Part shown: in pieces, positions 23,260 to 34,834 of the stretch
Layout: the number at the start of each line of letters is the position of its first letter
How positions within the stretch are numbered: position 1 is the stretch's first letter
DNA from: Diogma glabrata
Lineage: Eukaryota; Arthropoda; Insecta; Diptera; Cylindrotomidae
Assembly: GCA_963693315.1 (NCBI GenBank)
Contig: OY856188.1
Coordinates: 268,641,114-268,705,113, forward strand
DNA: 64,000 bases
Direction: 5' to 3'
The notes under the pieces: model-generated
What the model saw: the letters and a program-made list of their open reading frames with translations, nothing else
Told to the model about the DNA's origin: nothing
The model's database searches: none
Made by a program: the position numbers and the translations under genes

Positions 23260-25171
23260 TATGATTCGATGCATCAGCATAAACCATGACAAAATTTGCA
23301 ATAGACATGGTTTTAGTTGGTCCAGAACATGATCGATTGAACATTTTTTGATTATGTCTTCTCATTTTGTTGTGTTCTTTTAGTTTTTCCGATTAATAAT
23401 TTCTAATTTTATAGTAGCACTAGCAAAAAACTTTTGCTGCACAAGTAAAGACTGCAAAACTACTGAAACAATTTATTTTTATTTTACTAAATAATTAATA
23501 TCTTTCTGTATTACCTCTTGTTCTCTCTTTTACAAATCTATACTATTTATCAAGTTTTTATGCTGCTTACTTTGTTTGTTTTTTATTGAGAAAAAAATTA
23601 TAACAATTAGAATATTATAATTTTACTTTTGAGCTACCTAGTTAAAGTGTGTTTTAAACAGAGTTTGGAACGCTCCTTATATCACTCCTTTACTCCGTTC
23701 TTTTAGAGCGCGAAAAAATATAACTCTCCCAAATACTGCAGGAGTGAAAATAATAAAATATCATTCTTGCTTCTAAGTTGAAATAAATATTTCTTTTCTT
23801 GCAAATACTCAAACCTTTTATTTTTGCTTCAAATTTATTGCTTTCAAACGTAAAAAATATATAATTCTTGAGAATGATTTGTTCAATTATGCTTGTTTGT
23901 ATTGTTAGAAAAATGAAAATAAAGGATGACGAAAAGGTACTATTTTTCTCCAAAGGAGTGAAATCGAAAAAACAAAAATTTTACTCTTACGAGTAAAAAC
24001 GATATTCAAATTATAAACATTTTAATTTATGAATATTATTTTAAAGGGTTGAAATGAGTGCTCGAATAAAATATAATTGTTAGTTGTTTTTATGTTATAA
24101 AAATTTAAATATTTATGAATTTATAAAGAGAAATGAGTCTTTTTAAGAAATATGTTTTGTATTTTATTTTTACTAATATACTTTCGATATCTCGTACATA
24201 CTCAGGGAAGATATTTCTAGAAACATAGAAACTTCTTCACTGAGGAACATCTCTTAGAGATCGAAAGATATTTGCAAAATAAAATGCAAATTATTGAAGT
24301 GAAAAGGACTGAGTTAAGTATTTCTATGAAAATTATAGTTAAAACACTATTTCAGTAAAAAAGTATTGCACTGGCTTGTTCTCTCAATAATTAAAGTAAC
24401 AAAACTTTTCGGACTCATCAAGGACAAGTGCCTGAAGAAGTATAAAATATGTGATAATCATTACGCAACATGGGCGTTAGCCCAGGGACTATGGGATTTG
24501 GAACGGATTCATAACAAGTAGGACAGTATAGTTCAAACTGACAAATGTGGTTGCAAAAGCCTTTTATTACTGTAAATTTTATCTGCAAAGGTTATAGATA
24601 CCACATTTGAATGTTTGCAATAAAAAATTCAAATGCCATCTACAGGGTTTAACTTAGTCGCAAAATATATTTTTTAATAGTTGTAGGTGGCTCAAGTCTG
24701 TCCCGTTAGACAAAAGCTGGTTTTTCCAGAAATTTTGTTAACGTCATCTTATTCCATCTATTTAACAGCGTGTCTAACCAAAACATAAGTTTCGATAGGT
24801 CTTATGCACAATGGTGGGGCATGAAACTCCATATGCTAGTTGTTTTAAAATATGCGTACCAAACTACGCCATGTCCTATATTGTCCAAACCTTTGACTAT
24901 CGACTAATATATTCACCTCTAAGTTTAATATTGATGACAGGAGGTGTAAACAATCACGCAGACTGGAGTTACCCGTCTTGACTTAAAAAGCATTAAACTA
25001 ATATTTTGATTGTTGGTTTATTTTGATGCTCTACAGTTACCTACAAGATTCGAGCAAGCTGTACCACCAGCTATATTGTCAGGTGTACATTTTCATGCGA
25101 AACATAATAGTTCTTTTAGTTAACTTAGCTTAAATTTATGAGCTTGCGTATAGTTGTATATATTTTTGTTT
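23260..25171. other. AT-rich intergenic stretch, no gene seen
   Basis: No family is recognised. The part from 24390 to 25100 has more balanced composition and could be decayed transposon sequence, but no protein motif could be read on either strand. Confidence 0.45.
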
Positions 25172-25175
25172 TCCA

Positions 25176-26401
25176 TGTAACATTAGCTATCTATACCAGG
25201 GCCCTTTCTATTATTTCTTCCTTTTGTTTTTTTGTATTTCTATTTTTGGTAATTTTTTTTTGTGTTAATATATTTTTGTGAATTAATTTATTATATTGTT
25301 AGCAATAATCTTTGTATTGAGTTATTGTTGTTATATTCGTGTTTAATTTATTTTACTGATTATTAATTCCTTTCGATCGATTCAAAGTCCTATTCCATAC
25401 CGCGGTTTGTGCAAACAAAAATAAAGCAAACTTATGGCCAGCATAAAAAGGTGAACCGCGATTTGAAATGTATAATTAAACGCATGCATTATTAATTAAA
25501 ATCAGAGTGTAAGCTATAGTGAGTAAGAAATAGGTTGTCACTCGAAAATTGGAGATTCTTATCCATGAAAGCAGTAAATCACGATAATTCCAACCTCAAG
25601 TTTCCAACCATATGGATAAACATCAGTTGATGCTGTAAAAATCAAAATATTTATAACCTTCAAAATTTTACTATTGAATTAACCAATTCTGGTGCCAAAC
25701 TCATGCACCCGGATTGTTGTTTTTGATAATTAAACATCAGTGGATGCTGTAAAATTCAATATATTTATAACTTCCAAAATTTCAACATTGTTAAACGAAT
25801 TCTGGTGTGAAACCCATGCACGCGGATTGTTATTTTGATAATTAAACGTCAGACGCTTTAAAAATCAATATATTTATAACTTCAAAATTTTAATATTGTA
25901 TAACATATTCTGGAGCCAGAATATTCATCAGAGAGTGCTGCCAATTTACATACAAACCAATTTGCAGCTTAGAGTTAGACCTCAGGTACACATTAATTAT
26001 TAGTTTATACTATAATTAACTTTATAATTAGTTTTTATTATAATTAACTTCTATATGGTTACATACATGTCGAATTGTACTAGCTAAAATATATTTTTTT
26101 TTCTTGATTGTAATTATTATGGTTTATTGTCATAGTGACGATCTAATTTAATTTGTCATCAATGTGATGTCGAAATAGGTTCAATAGTGTGAGTTGGAGC
26201 AGTGGGGATGTTTCCCAATTAATTATAACAGAATAGATCTTGCGCTGAAATCACTTGGTTGGCTGTTTTCATTTGGCTGTCTTTATTACTTATTTTATAC
26301 CTATTATTTTTGGTCCCGATAATATCTGAGCTGGAACTCGGCAAATAACGCGAGTCAACCCGGTGTATACTCAGAGAGAGAAAACAAATTTTTTTACCAC
26401 A
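25176..26401 (+). repeat. 5' LTR of the non-coding LTR element, with an internal 113-bp triplication
   Basis: The LTR contains three tandem units of about 113 bp, marked by CATCAGTTGATGCTGTAAA near 25622, CATCAGTGGATGCTGTAAA near 25735 and a decayed third near 25848. Each contains TTCTGGTGCCAAAC or a variant and CACCCGGATTGTTG. Downstream words shared with the 3' LTR include AGAGTTAGACCTCAGG, GTTGGAGCAGTG(G/A)GGATGTT and AATCACTTGGTTGGCTG. Confidence 0.75.
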
Positions 26402-26422
26402 ATTGGCGCCAAAACAAGGACC
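26402..26422 (+). other. Primer-binding-site-like sequence
   Basis: ATTGGCGCCAAAACAAGG begins at the 3' boundary of LTR1. TGGCGCC starts are typical of tRNA-primed LTR elements; the primer tRNA is not identified. Confidence 0.6.
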
Positions 26423-26469
26423 AAAAATATATTAACGTAGAATTTCTTTCGTATTTTTTTTTCTCACTA

Positions 26470-26795
26470 GCTGGACATTGAATCCTTGCTGGATTGGAGC
26501 GTGTTCGGGGGTTGATGGTGGAATGTGGTGTCTGCCGTAGATGACATCATGGGATGCTCGCTGGTAAACACCATATTACATTTATACCTTTCACGGGTGG
26601 CCAGTGTAGAAGTACCAGTTCCAGCTATAATTTTAGTTTCAGTCAGATTAATTGGACGTTGAATCCTTGCTGAACTAGTGCGTGTTCGAGGGTTGATGGT
26701 GGAATGTAGTGTCTACCGTAGATGACAGCCTGAGATGTTCGCTGGTAGACACTATATTGCATTTATACCTGGCACGGCTGGCTAGTAGGGGAACA
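26470..26795. repeat. Tandem duplication, period about 180 bp, in the LTR element interior
   Basis: The unit with TTGAATCCTTGCTG, then GGTTGATGGTGGAATGT, then CCGTAGATGACA, then GCATTTATACCT-like words, occurs at 26470-26605 and again at 26650-26790. It is non-coding. Confidence 0.8.
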
Positions 26796-27069
26796 CTAGG
26801 TCCAAATAAGTTTTTTGGATAAGGGCAGAGTTTTTTTAGGTATTTCAGTCTCTTAGAATTCACTCTATGTTATTGTTCTCAGATAAACCTGGATTCTTAT
26901 CTGTATTTCTCATCTGAATGTTATTAATTAATGCTAGCCAAATGATTTTGGGGCACTTGATCGGTAAATTGCCAGTTCGACGGATATTTTTTTATGGGTC
27001 ACATCGCTTCGCTGTTCCAACTCACAGTATCGTGAAATATTTATCAGTAATCGAGATTTGTTTTTTAAA

Positions 27070-27420
27070 TTTACATTTTTGGGATTCTCCTATTTTTTAA
27101 GTTGAAAAGAGAAAAAAAATTTACCTATTTTCAAATTACATGTATGTTTCCAGATTAGAGATTGATTGATAAAGTTAGTTAGTAGTGGATGTTCAGATCT
27201 CTAATTTAATGTTCACTATTGGATTATTAATAGTGTAAAGATTTTTTTTCATATTAACATTTTTAGGACTATCCTATTTTCATAAAAAAATTACATTTAT
27301 TCCAATTATATATAAATTTCCAAATTGGAGATTGATTAAGTTAGTTTGTATTGGATGTTTAGATCCCTAGTTGAATATTCATTTTTGATTAGTAATAGTT
27401 TGAGGTAGCATATTTATCAT
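27070..27420. repeat. Tandem duplication, period about 190 bp, in the LTR element interior
   Basis: Shared words at both copies are TTACATTTTTGGGATTCTCC / TTAACATTTTTAGGACTATC, AGATTGATT(G)A, AAGTTAGTT(A/T)GTA and GGATGTT(C/T)AGATC. It is more diverged than the upstream duplication and is non-coding. Confidence 0.65.
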
Positions 27421-28620
27421 TATTTTACATAGCAGTAAATCGTAATTGTCGTAGTCGACTTATATTGAGCAAGAATTAGTGTTGGGATTTTCAGTATTTA
27501 AAAGGTACACAAAACTTTTTTTTGTAATTTCGTCACCAATCATTATATTTGTCACTTCACGCCTGAATAGGGAGAGTGCGATCGTTGAAATAGAGCGGGG
27601 CCACTAACGTGGAACATTGCACTTGTTTTGTTTGGGTTCGATACTGTTATATTGTGGAAGGCACGACCTTAACTTCAGTCAGTTGTTCTGATTAAACTGT
27701 AAGAGAAGGGACAATGTTTTTTGTTCCTCCTCTTAACTGTTAATGTTTCGGTTACAATTAAATTCATTGAACATTTTTCTTTATACATTATCGGTGAACC
27801 GGAAAGGTTAAAGGTTCGATATACGCTAAGGATATAAAAACCTAAATGGAGAATCCGCTCACGTTTTTTTTTCAGCTTCGTCTCGCTGAAAGCTTCTGGT
27901 TATCATCTATCGAGCATACGAACCTGATGTTTGTAACGTTCGCTATTCATACTAGCTTACAGCATACTCTCTATTGGTTACACTAGTTTTTAATGAAGAC
28001 AGGAAAGGGAGAGAAAATCGAATAATCTCTCTGATTTCAATCACAAACATAGTAAACTCTTATTATTCAATAATGTAAATCAATTCCGTTAATTTTAAAT
28101 CGAGCCACACGTTTGGCAGTGGATTTAGGTAAAGTTAACCGTAAATAGAAGATGTTATTTCCCATAAGTATATTAAAGATTTCGTAATGTTGTCGGTACA
28201 CGGTCACCTTGCTCAATGTTGGTTGGACTGCTTATACTAATGTAATTGCCTAATCATGCTCGCTGTATTATGCTTGTTTGCTTTCTCAATTCCCAAAGCT
28301 AAAATATACCTATTTTGTAACAACCTAAACAATGGACCAACTTCAATATATTAACGAATAATAATTTACATTAAATATAATTGGAAAATGTATAGTTGGA
28401 CATTGAAGTCGTTATGTGTTTCCAAACGGTCAATTTTCAAATGGTCAAACCAAATTTTGTTAGCATTTAAATGCATGGTAGAATTTTCCTTTAATGTACC
28501 CATGCTAATTTTGAAGTATGGAACACAACTTTATAGCTGTCAGCAAACGAATTGATCCTCGACGCGGACCTATGGGGAATATGAATTGTATTAAAAGTTA
28601 CGCTTAACCAACTAAAGGGG

Positions 28621-29781
28621 CAGTAAAATTTTATGTGTGGGGAATTGAGTAATTTAAGGTGTGGTGGAAAAGTTTTTTTTCAAAGACACGCTCTCTTACT
28701 TTGGATCGTCGTGGCGATTAGACGTTTGTTATTTTTTCCTTTTTTTTTGTTACACATTTTTTTTTTGGTTGTATTAATTTATGTTAATTTATTTTGTATT
28801 AAGTTATTATTTTCGTGATGTAATTTATTTTTGGTTGAGCCCACCAAATAAACAAAATTTGAGTAACCTGATAGCCAGCATGGTAAGGAAAACCGCGATT
28901 TTTAAGTTATAAAGACAATTTTTAGAATAAGCACGTGTACTATTAACTTTCGAAGTGTCATCCTGTGGAATAAGAAGTATAGGTCTCACCATATAGTTAA
29001 ACAACAGTCGAAACTGTAAAGGTCACTATTATTTCAACGTTAAAAATTTCAATATTGTATAATTATCTTGGTGCCAAACCAATGCACCCGGATTGTTGCC
29101 AATTTGGATAATTAATCATCAGTCGACATTGTAAACGTCACCATATTTCAACTTTAAACATTTTAATATTATATACCCAATTCTGGTGCCAAATCAATGC
29201 ACCCGGATTGTTGCTGATCTGGATAATTAATCATCAGTCAACACTGTAAACGTCACTATATTTCAACTTTAAAATTTCAATATTTTATCACCACTACTGG
29301 AGCCTGACTAGCCATCGGAGAGTGCGGCCAGTTTAAATTCAAATCAAGAGTTAGACCTCAGGCACCCACTAACTTTTAGTATATACTATTGTTTGTTTTG
29401 TAACTACCTCCCTTCTGGACACGTACTTGTCGAGTTTTTTTTTTGTTTGTAAAGAAATTTGAGAATATAATTTTTTTTCCTAGAATATGAATTTTTATGA
29501 TTTATTGTCTTAGTAGGGTCCAGATTTTATTTGTCATCACTGTGATTTCGGGTTGAATTAAATAGTAGAGTTGGAGCAGTGAGGATGTTTCCCAATTAAT
29601 TACAAAAAGATTAAATCCCGCACTGGAATCACTTGGTTGGCTGATTTCAGTTTACTGTCTTCATTTGGCTTATTTTTCTTATTTTTTTTTTGTCCCGAAA
29701 ATATTTGAGCTGGAACTAGGCAACCGACTCGAATGAACCCAATGTATTATCAGAAGGAGAAAACGAAAGTTTTTTACCACA
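28621..29781 (+). repeat. 3' LTR of the non-coding LTR element
   Basis: It pairs with 25176-26401. The same triplicated unit of about 113 bp is found near 29004, 29117 and 29231 (CATCAGTCGACATTGTAAAC and variants), followed by the shared words listed for LTR1. The 5' boundary is approximate because the first 100 bp aligns poorly with LTR1. Confidence 0.7.
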
Positions 29782-29785
29782 TCCA

Positions 29786-32700
29786 ACTGAAAGGTTTTCC
29801 AAAATGAAGCCAAGATTTGGTTTAAACAGAAAGCTTTTATTGAATCATAAAATACGAATGATAGAATTGTGTATAGAAAATCACATCAAGCAAGCCGTTT
29901 CCTCAGTTTGCTGCCACATGAGCACCCTTGTGTAAATATTTTACATGACGATTTTTGCATATATTTTGCTGAATTTTCGGGACGAGAAAGTGCACACACG
30001 ATCACGAAATGTCTCATTCAATGAACTCTCTTTGCTATGCATGGTTATTAGACTTCAGTATTTGTCAATTTGTCAATTGAGCTTTGTAAGAATGATTGTA
30101 CGTTTTAGGTATAAATAGCTTTTTCATATTTTCGACGCCGAAATAACATTCCTGACCTTTCATCAGCACTCTCAGGCACTCTTTCGATATTAACATTAGC
30201 ACAGCTTATTATTAGATGGTTAGTTAATTCCTACAATTAATCCAGTTTTCTGGCTTTCTCAAAATTGTTTTGTACCATGGTTTACAAATTAAAATCAAAA
30301 TTCTGACCATACGTTGCATGAAATTTGCGGACTGTAGCCACCGTTTCGTTAATTTGAAAATTTTGTTAAACCATGAAAACACGTTGTTCTCACGTGTGTA
30401 TTCTACTCAAACTATTTTTTTGCAAATATTTAACCGCAAGAATGGTGGCAAATTGAAATCATGGGTTTATACGCCAGAACACCTTTTTACATGCCAGATA
30501 ATTTAAAGTTGCATTCTTCCTATTATTTTAGAAACAACGACAGACACCTAGCTCGGCAAAACACCGAGCCAACTTTAAAAATTATTTTTGGATATTCTAT
30601 TTGTTTTATTGTTGGGTGTTTTTTCATTCGACGTAAGGATTGCCAACCATTCGTTATATAACTTTTTTTACTAACAACTTTTTTTATTTAAAAGAATTTT
30701 AGTTACTTTTTTGCAATGTCACTAAATTTAGTAAGAAATTTGGTAAGAAATATGACATTGGTCTGAAGCAAAAATTTCGCGGCTTTAGCCCATCAGTATT
30801 GTCGGCATAGGTGTTTAAAATCCAACTAAGAATACCATACATAAAACGGTATTACGTAGACAAAAACTGAAGGAAAATAACCAAACTATTTTTTTTGTAT
30901 ACAAAATACTAGGTTAAACCCTAACACAACCTTATTTCTGGTAGTCCACGGTAGTGACCTCCTTTGCACAGCAACCGATCTCACCATTACCAATTTATAG
31001 CGTGAATGGACATCTGTCAAATCGTATTTATTTTGTTTGTTTTTCTCTCTGAGAAACCAAAATTAGACGTGCACGACTTTTTCATTTAATTCAGAATTTG
31101 CAAGCTTTTCTTAAATCACCAAGAAAGAATCCATCCAAACCATAAAAAAATCGAAGTTTCTCTCTCCCTGCGGTGGTGAAAAAAGAAACAAAGATAACCT
31201 TTGGTTTTTTTATAACCAATCATAGTTTTCTGAAATTTCATCAATAACAAATAAATTTGTCGATAGTGAAAAAAGTTTCAATAAGCTTTTTTAAATTACT
31301 TTGCGAATAATTATAAAACTTAAATATTTCTTGTCCTTTATAGAATTTTGACTTAATTGCTGGAAATAATTCAATAAATTTAAATTAAATTCATAACTAC
31401 TGTCATTCATTTAAAAAAATTAGCACAACTATGAAGAAAACATTTAATATTTTTGGAATTTTAAATTTGGCATTTTTTTGATTTATAATTTAATAAAAAA
31501 GTTTGTGATAGTATATATAAACATTGAAAAACAAATCAAAATGGAGAAAAGAGAAATTGTATTTGACAGATTTTGTTATCACCATGTTTTTTACTTTCTT
31601 TGGTAGAATCTTGATGATTGGTAAAAATAGTTAGTTTTTAACAATATTTGAACTGAGTTTCTAATAAATTTAAATTTTATTATATTAAAAAACTCGGTAA
31701 CTAATCACTCCAGAGTTTTATTTATTTTTTTGACAAGAAAAATATCTTTAAAATTAAAACATCCCAAACTCGATACTTTTTAGACGATAAAATGAGAAAA
31801 TTTTAACCGTAATCATAAATTTGAACGAACATCAAACCCCCCTTAAACGCACAATATTTTTTATTATTAGTAAAAACGTAAAAACAAACAAAACAATTAA
31901 AAATAAATTAATATACATTTAAGGAACTTTTAACAGACAAAAACCTTAAAAATTATGATTAACTTTTTATATTATTCGTATTCTTCAAGCATTTAAATAT
32001 AAAATTCATAACTTTCTGGTCACAATTTTTCATAAAAAAAAATTGCTATCTGCTTACTGTCCTATTTTCTTTATTTTTTTCCTTTTCCACCGTTACCCGA
32101 GAATAATAAATTTTGATGACAGAATATTAGATTAAGATTTTCCATTTAATAATAAAAATAAAATTAAATTAAATTGTTGATATTCTTTTTGGTTCGATTT
32201 TCTTTTTTTTTTGCCTTTTTTACTTACTTTTTGGATCTTTTCTTTTCTTATCAAATATTTGGGAGTAAAAGTTGTTTTTCTTTTTATTATTTTTTATTAT
32301 TATTTTCATTTCGTTTCTTTTTAAAATTATGTCACTGTTTGTCGTTTTTGGTATTATTTAACTTAATTTTATATGTCATTTTCTTTTCTTATTATTTATT
32401 TGTTCTTAGTTTTTGTTGTTGAATTTTATCCAAAAATTAACATATTTGATTTATATTATTCGGTATTTTGAACAAACGGTTTTGTTATTTTTTCTTTGGT
32501 ATAAGAAAAGAATAGAATTTCATTCTTGAATGAATATTAGAAGAACTTTTATTTGTTTTATTTGAATAAATTTGTACAATTAATGTTTTATGAATCTCTG
32601 TTTGGTGACCAACATAATTGATAATCGATTTTCTCCCAAACAATAAGTCCTATCAACCTGTGCTTTTGCACGCGTACAGAAAACAATCTGTATTTTATGG

Positions 32701-33912
32701 ACATAGCGATTGCAAAACAAAAGGTTTTTTCAAGGATTCCTAAACATTTTTGAGGAAGTTTAATTTAAAAAAATCGAAATATAATATTTGAAAAAAAAAA
32801 TTTTTTTTTCAAGGGAATAATTGACTGCTTGGTTTTTGAGTTATAACCAACAACGTGTGTTTCTTTTTTTATGTTCCGGATCCTATCTCCAAACATACAG
32901 AAGTAAAAAATTAAAAAAAATTCACGGTAATGGGCAATATTGTAAAGATTGAATGCGGTTGTGTCAGTGAAAACTAATGCGGTTGTGTCAGTTCAACTTT
33001 TAAAATTTTTTTTAGAGGGAACATAGAATTTGAACAATTAGAATCTTAGAAAGGAATAAATTTGCTACTGCAGTTTGTATATTTTAGTATGAAAGTAAAT
33101 CTAAAGAGAATAAAAAAAAACAGGAGGTACGATAACTATTTGTGTTATGAAGTAGTTATCCTTAGAATAAATTCTCGCATCTGCGGTGAATTGGTAATTT
33201 TCTTTTAATTAACCGGTTATACGCTGTTGATTTAACTATTATCTTTCGTTCTATCTTTCGTTCTTTTTTTTTCATTTTTTTTTTGTTCACTTTCGTTAAT
33301 ATTTTTACAAATATACTTGTACGAGTGAACATTTGATCAAAATTCATGAATGGGTTGAAACGGTTGAAATTGATTTAAGTTTTTTTGTTTTTTGTTAGTT
33401 AAATTTTTTCCAGGCTAAATGATTAAAAAAAAATTAGATAAACATATTTTTGTGTAACTGAAAATATAGTTTAGCTAGAAAATTAAAAAAAATAATTAGA
33501 AAAATTATTTTTGGGTAATGTAATCTAAGTTATTTCAAGTGATGACTACCAACTATTTTATACTTCATGAGGCGCCTGTCCTTGATGACCACGGCGTCTT
33601 CGGAGCCTGCCAAACGGTTTGAGAAAATTGCAGAATTGATTAATCGTTTCAAATGGATAAAAAGAAAAAAAATTGATTTACTTGGTGAAATTTATTAGGT
33701 TTAATGAACGGTTTAAATAATTAAAATTAGAAAAAAGAAAATAATTGGAAAATTGATTATGCAGAGTCTCGCTAAAACGCAATACGTTCATTATTGTTAT
33801 ATAAAAATGATCAAATCTGTTTTATTGAAATTAATTTAAATTGGTTTGTGAGGTAAAGTTGTTTATATATTCATTTATATATGTTATATATATAAGTTAT
33901 ATATACATTTAT
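29786..33912. other. AT-rich intergenic stretch, no gene seen
   Basis: Four kilobases of A/T-biased sequence with poly(T) and poly(A) runs. Open frames such as that at 32174-32422 are Phe/Leu-rich translations of T-runs and are not credible genes. Frames at 30270-30660 show no domain. Confidence 0.55.
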
Positions 33913-33915
33913 ATA

Positions 33916-34317
33916 TGTATGTTCAGAACCTTGAAGGGATGAAGAAAGTAACAACAATAATAGAAAATACGTTCACTATTTATTAAAACGAATTATTGTA
34001 GACGGGTTAGATTTATTGATTTATGTATATATTAATTTACAATACTTTAAACATTTTATTTATGTAAAATACTTACACACATACAATCAATTACGAATTT
34101 ACAAGGGAATTTATTTACATAATCAATCTTATGAAAAACCAATTAAATATATATAAAAATTGAGTATTGTATCAGACTTCAATTAAGAATCAATAAACAA
34201 TTAAAATTGTCAGTTTATTGTTTCATATACCTATATTACAAAATATTAGTTTGGGTTACTCGGAATAATCCTAGTGAAAGTGAAGGTTTCCAGAATCATC
34301 ATCCTAACATCATAACA
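33916..34317 (+). repeat. 5' LTR of the well-preserved BEL/Pao element (start approximate)
   Basis: The LTR begins near TGTATGTTCAGAACC, the start word also seen in the LTR relic at 7796, and ends ATCATAACA immediately before TGGTCCTTCGAGCAGGG at 34318. The left edge lies next to an AT dinucleotide microsatellite (about 33866-33916). No matching 3' LTR is present in the window. Confidence 0.55.
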
Positions 34318-34834
34318 TGGTCCTTCGAGCAGGGATAGCAAGGAAATTTTGGAGTTCAAGAAGGATTTTCCGAAGACTGTACAAATAAATAGGAAAGCCA
34401 CGCTATTTCAATAAGCCCGCCATCCACATTTCGTATTACGATAAACCGATAAGTATAACATTTATTTTGTTTAAACTATATACTAAACTATATAGATTCG
34501 ATCGATAAGGAACAATAATTAAACTTATAATTTTTTAAAGATAAATAATGTTTCTAAATCTGTGAAATCGAAAATTCTTGAAAAAAGAAGTAGCGGGACA
34601 AAGGTAGTCAAAACTGTTAGCTTTGTTATTTTCAATACATTAATGAACATTTAAATGATTTCGATTTATAATATTTAAAATAAATATTAGTGTGATTTAT
34701 ACGTTAATTAAAAAAGAAGTTCTGTGGTGTTTTAAATGTTGTAAATATATGTGAGAGTAATACATTTAATTGTGTAAATCTTTATATATTATATATTTTT
34801 TGTTTGTTTGCAATAACGTGTCGTTTTTTAAATA
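34318..34834 (+). other. BEL/Pao leader with primer-binding-site region
   Basis: TGGTCCTTCGAGCAGGGAT follows the LTR; the same word follows the LTR scrap at 276. About 500 bp of AT-rich untranslated leader leads to the ATG at 34835. Confidence 0.55.

Larger units (their letters stand above)
25176..29781 (+). mobile_element. Non-coding LTR retrotransposon (LARD-like)
   Basis: Two diverged direct repeats of about 1.2 kb (25176-26401 and about 28621-29781) flank a 2.2-kb internal region with no pol motif. LTR1 starts TGTAACATTAGC and both LTRs end in TTTTTTACCACA. TTGGCGCCAAAACAAGG follows LTR1 as a primer-binding-site-like word, and a purine run (TAAAGGGG, ending 28620) precedes LTR2. TCCA occurs just before LTR1 (25172-25175) and just after LTR2 (29782-29785) as a candidate 4-bp target duplication. 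Divergence between the LTRs is visible by eye, so the insertion is old. Its mobility would have required proteins from another element. Confidence 0.75.

Noticed and set aside
24390..25100. Possible coding debris suggested by more balanced base composition
   Set aside because: Translations on both strands showed no family motif.
30270..30661. Two overlapping plus-strand frames of 66-78 codons
   Set aside because: No domain, no splice context and no repeat match; they lie in a featureless AT-rich region.
32174..32422. Open frame of 82 codons rich in Phe and Leu
   Set aside because: It is the translation of a T-rich tract; no domain and no codon pattern, typical of chance frames in AT-rich DNA.
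33866..33920. AT dinucleotide run (ATATATGTTATATATATAAG and similar)
   Set aside because: Ordinary microsatellite at the edge of the BEL LTR; noted only because it obscures the LTR start.
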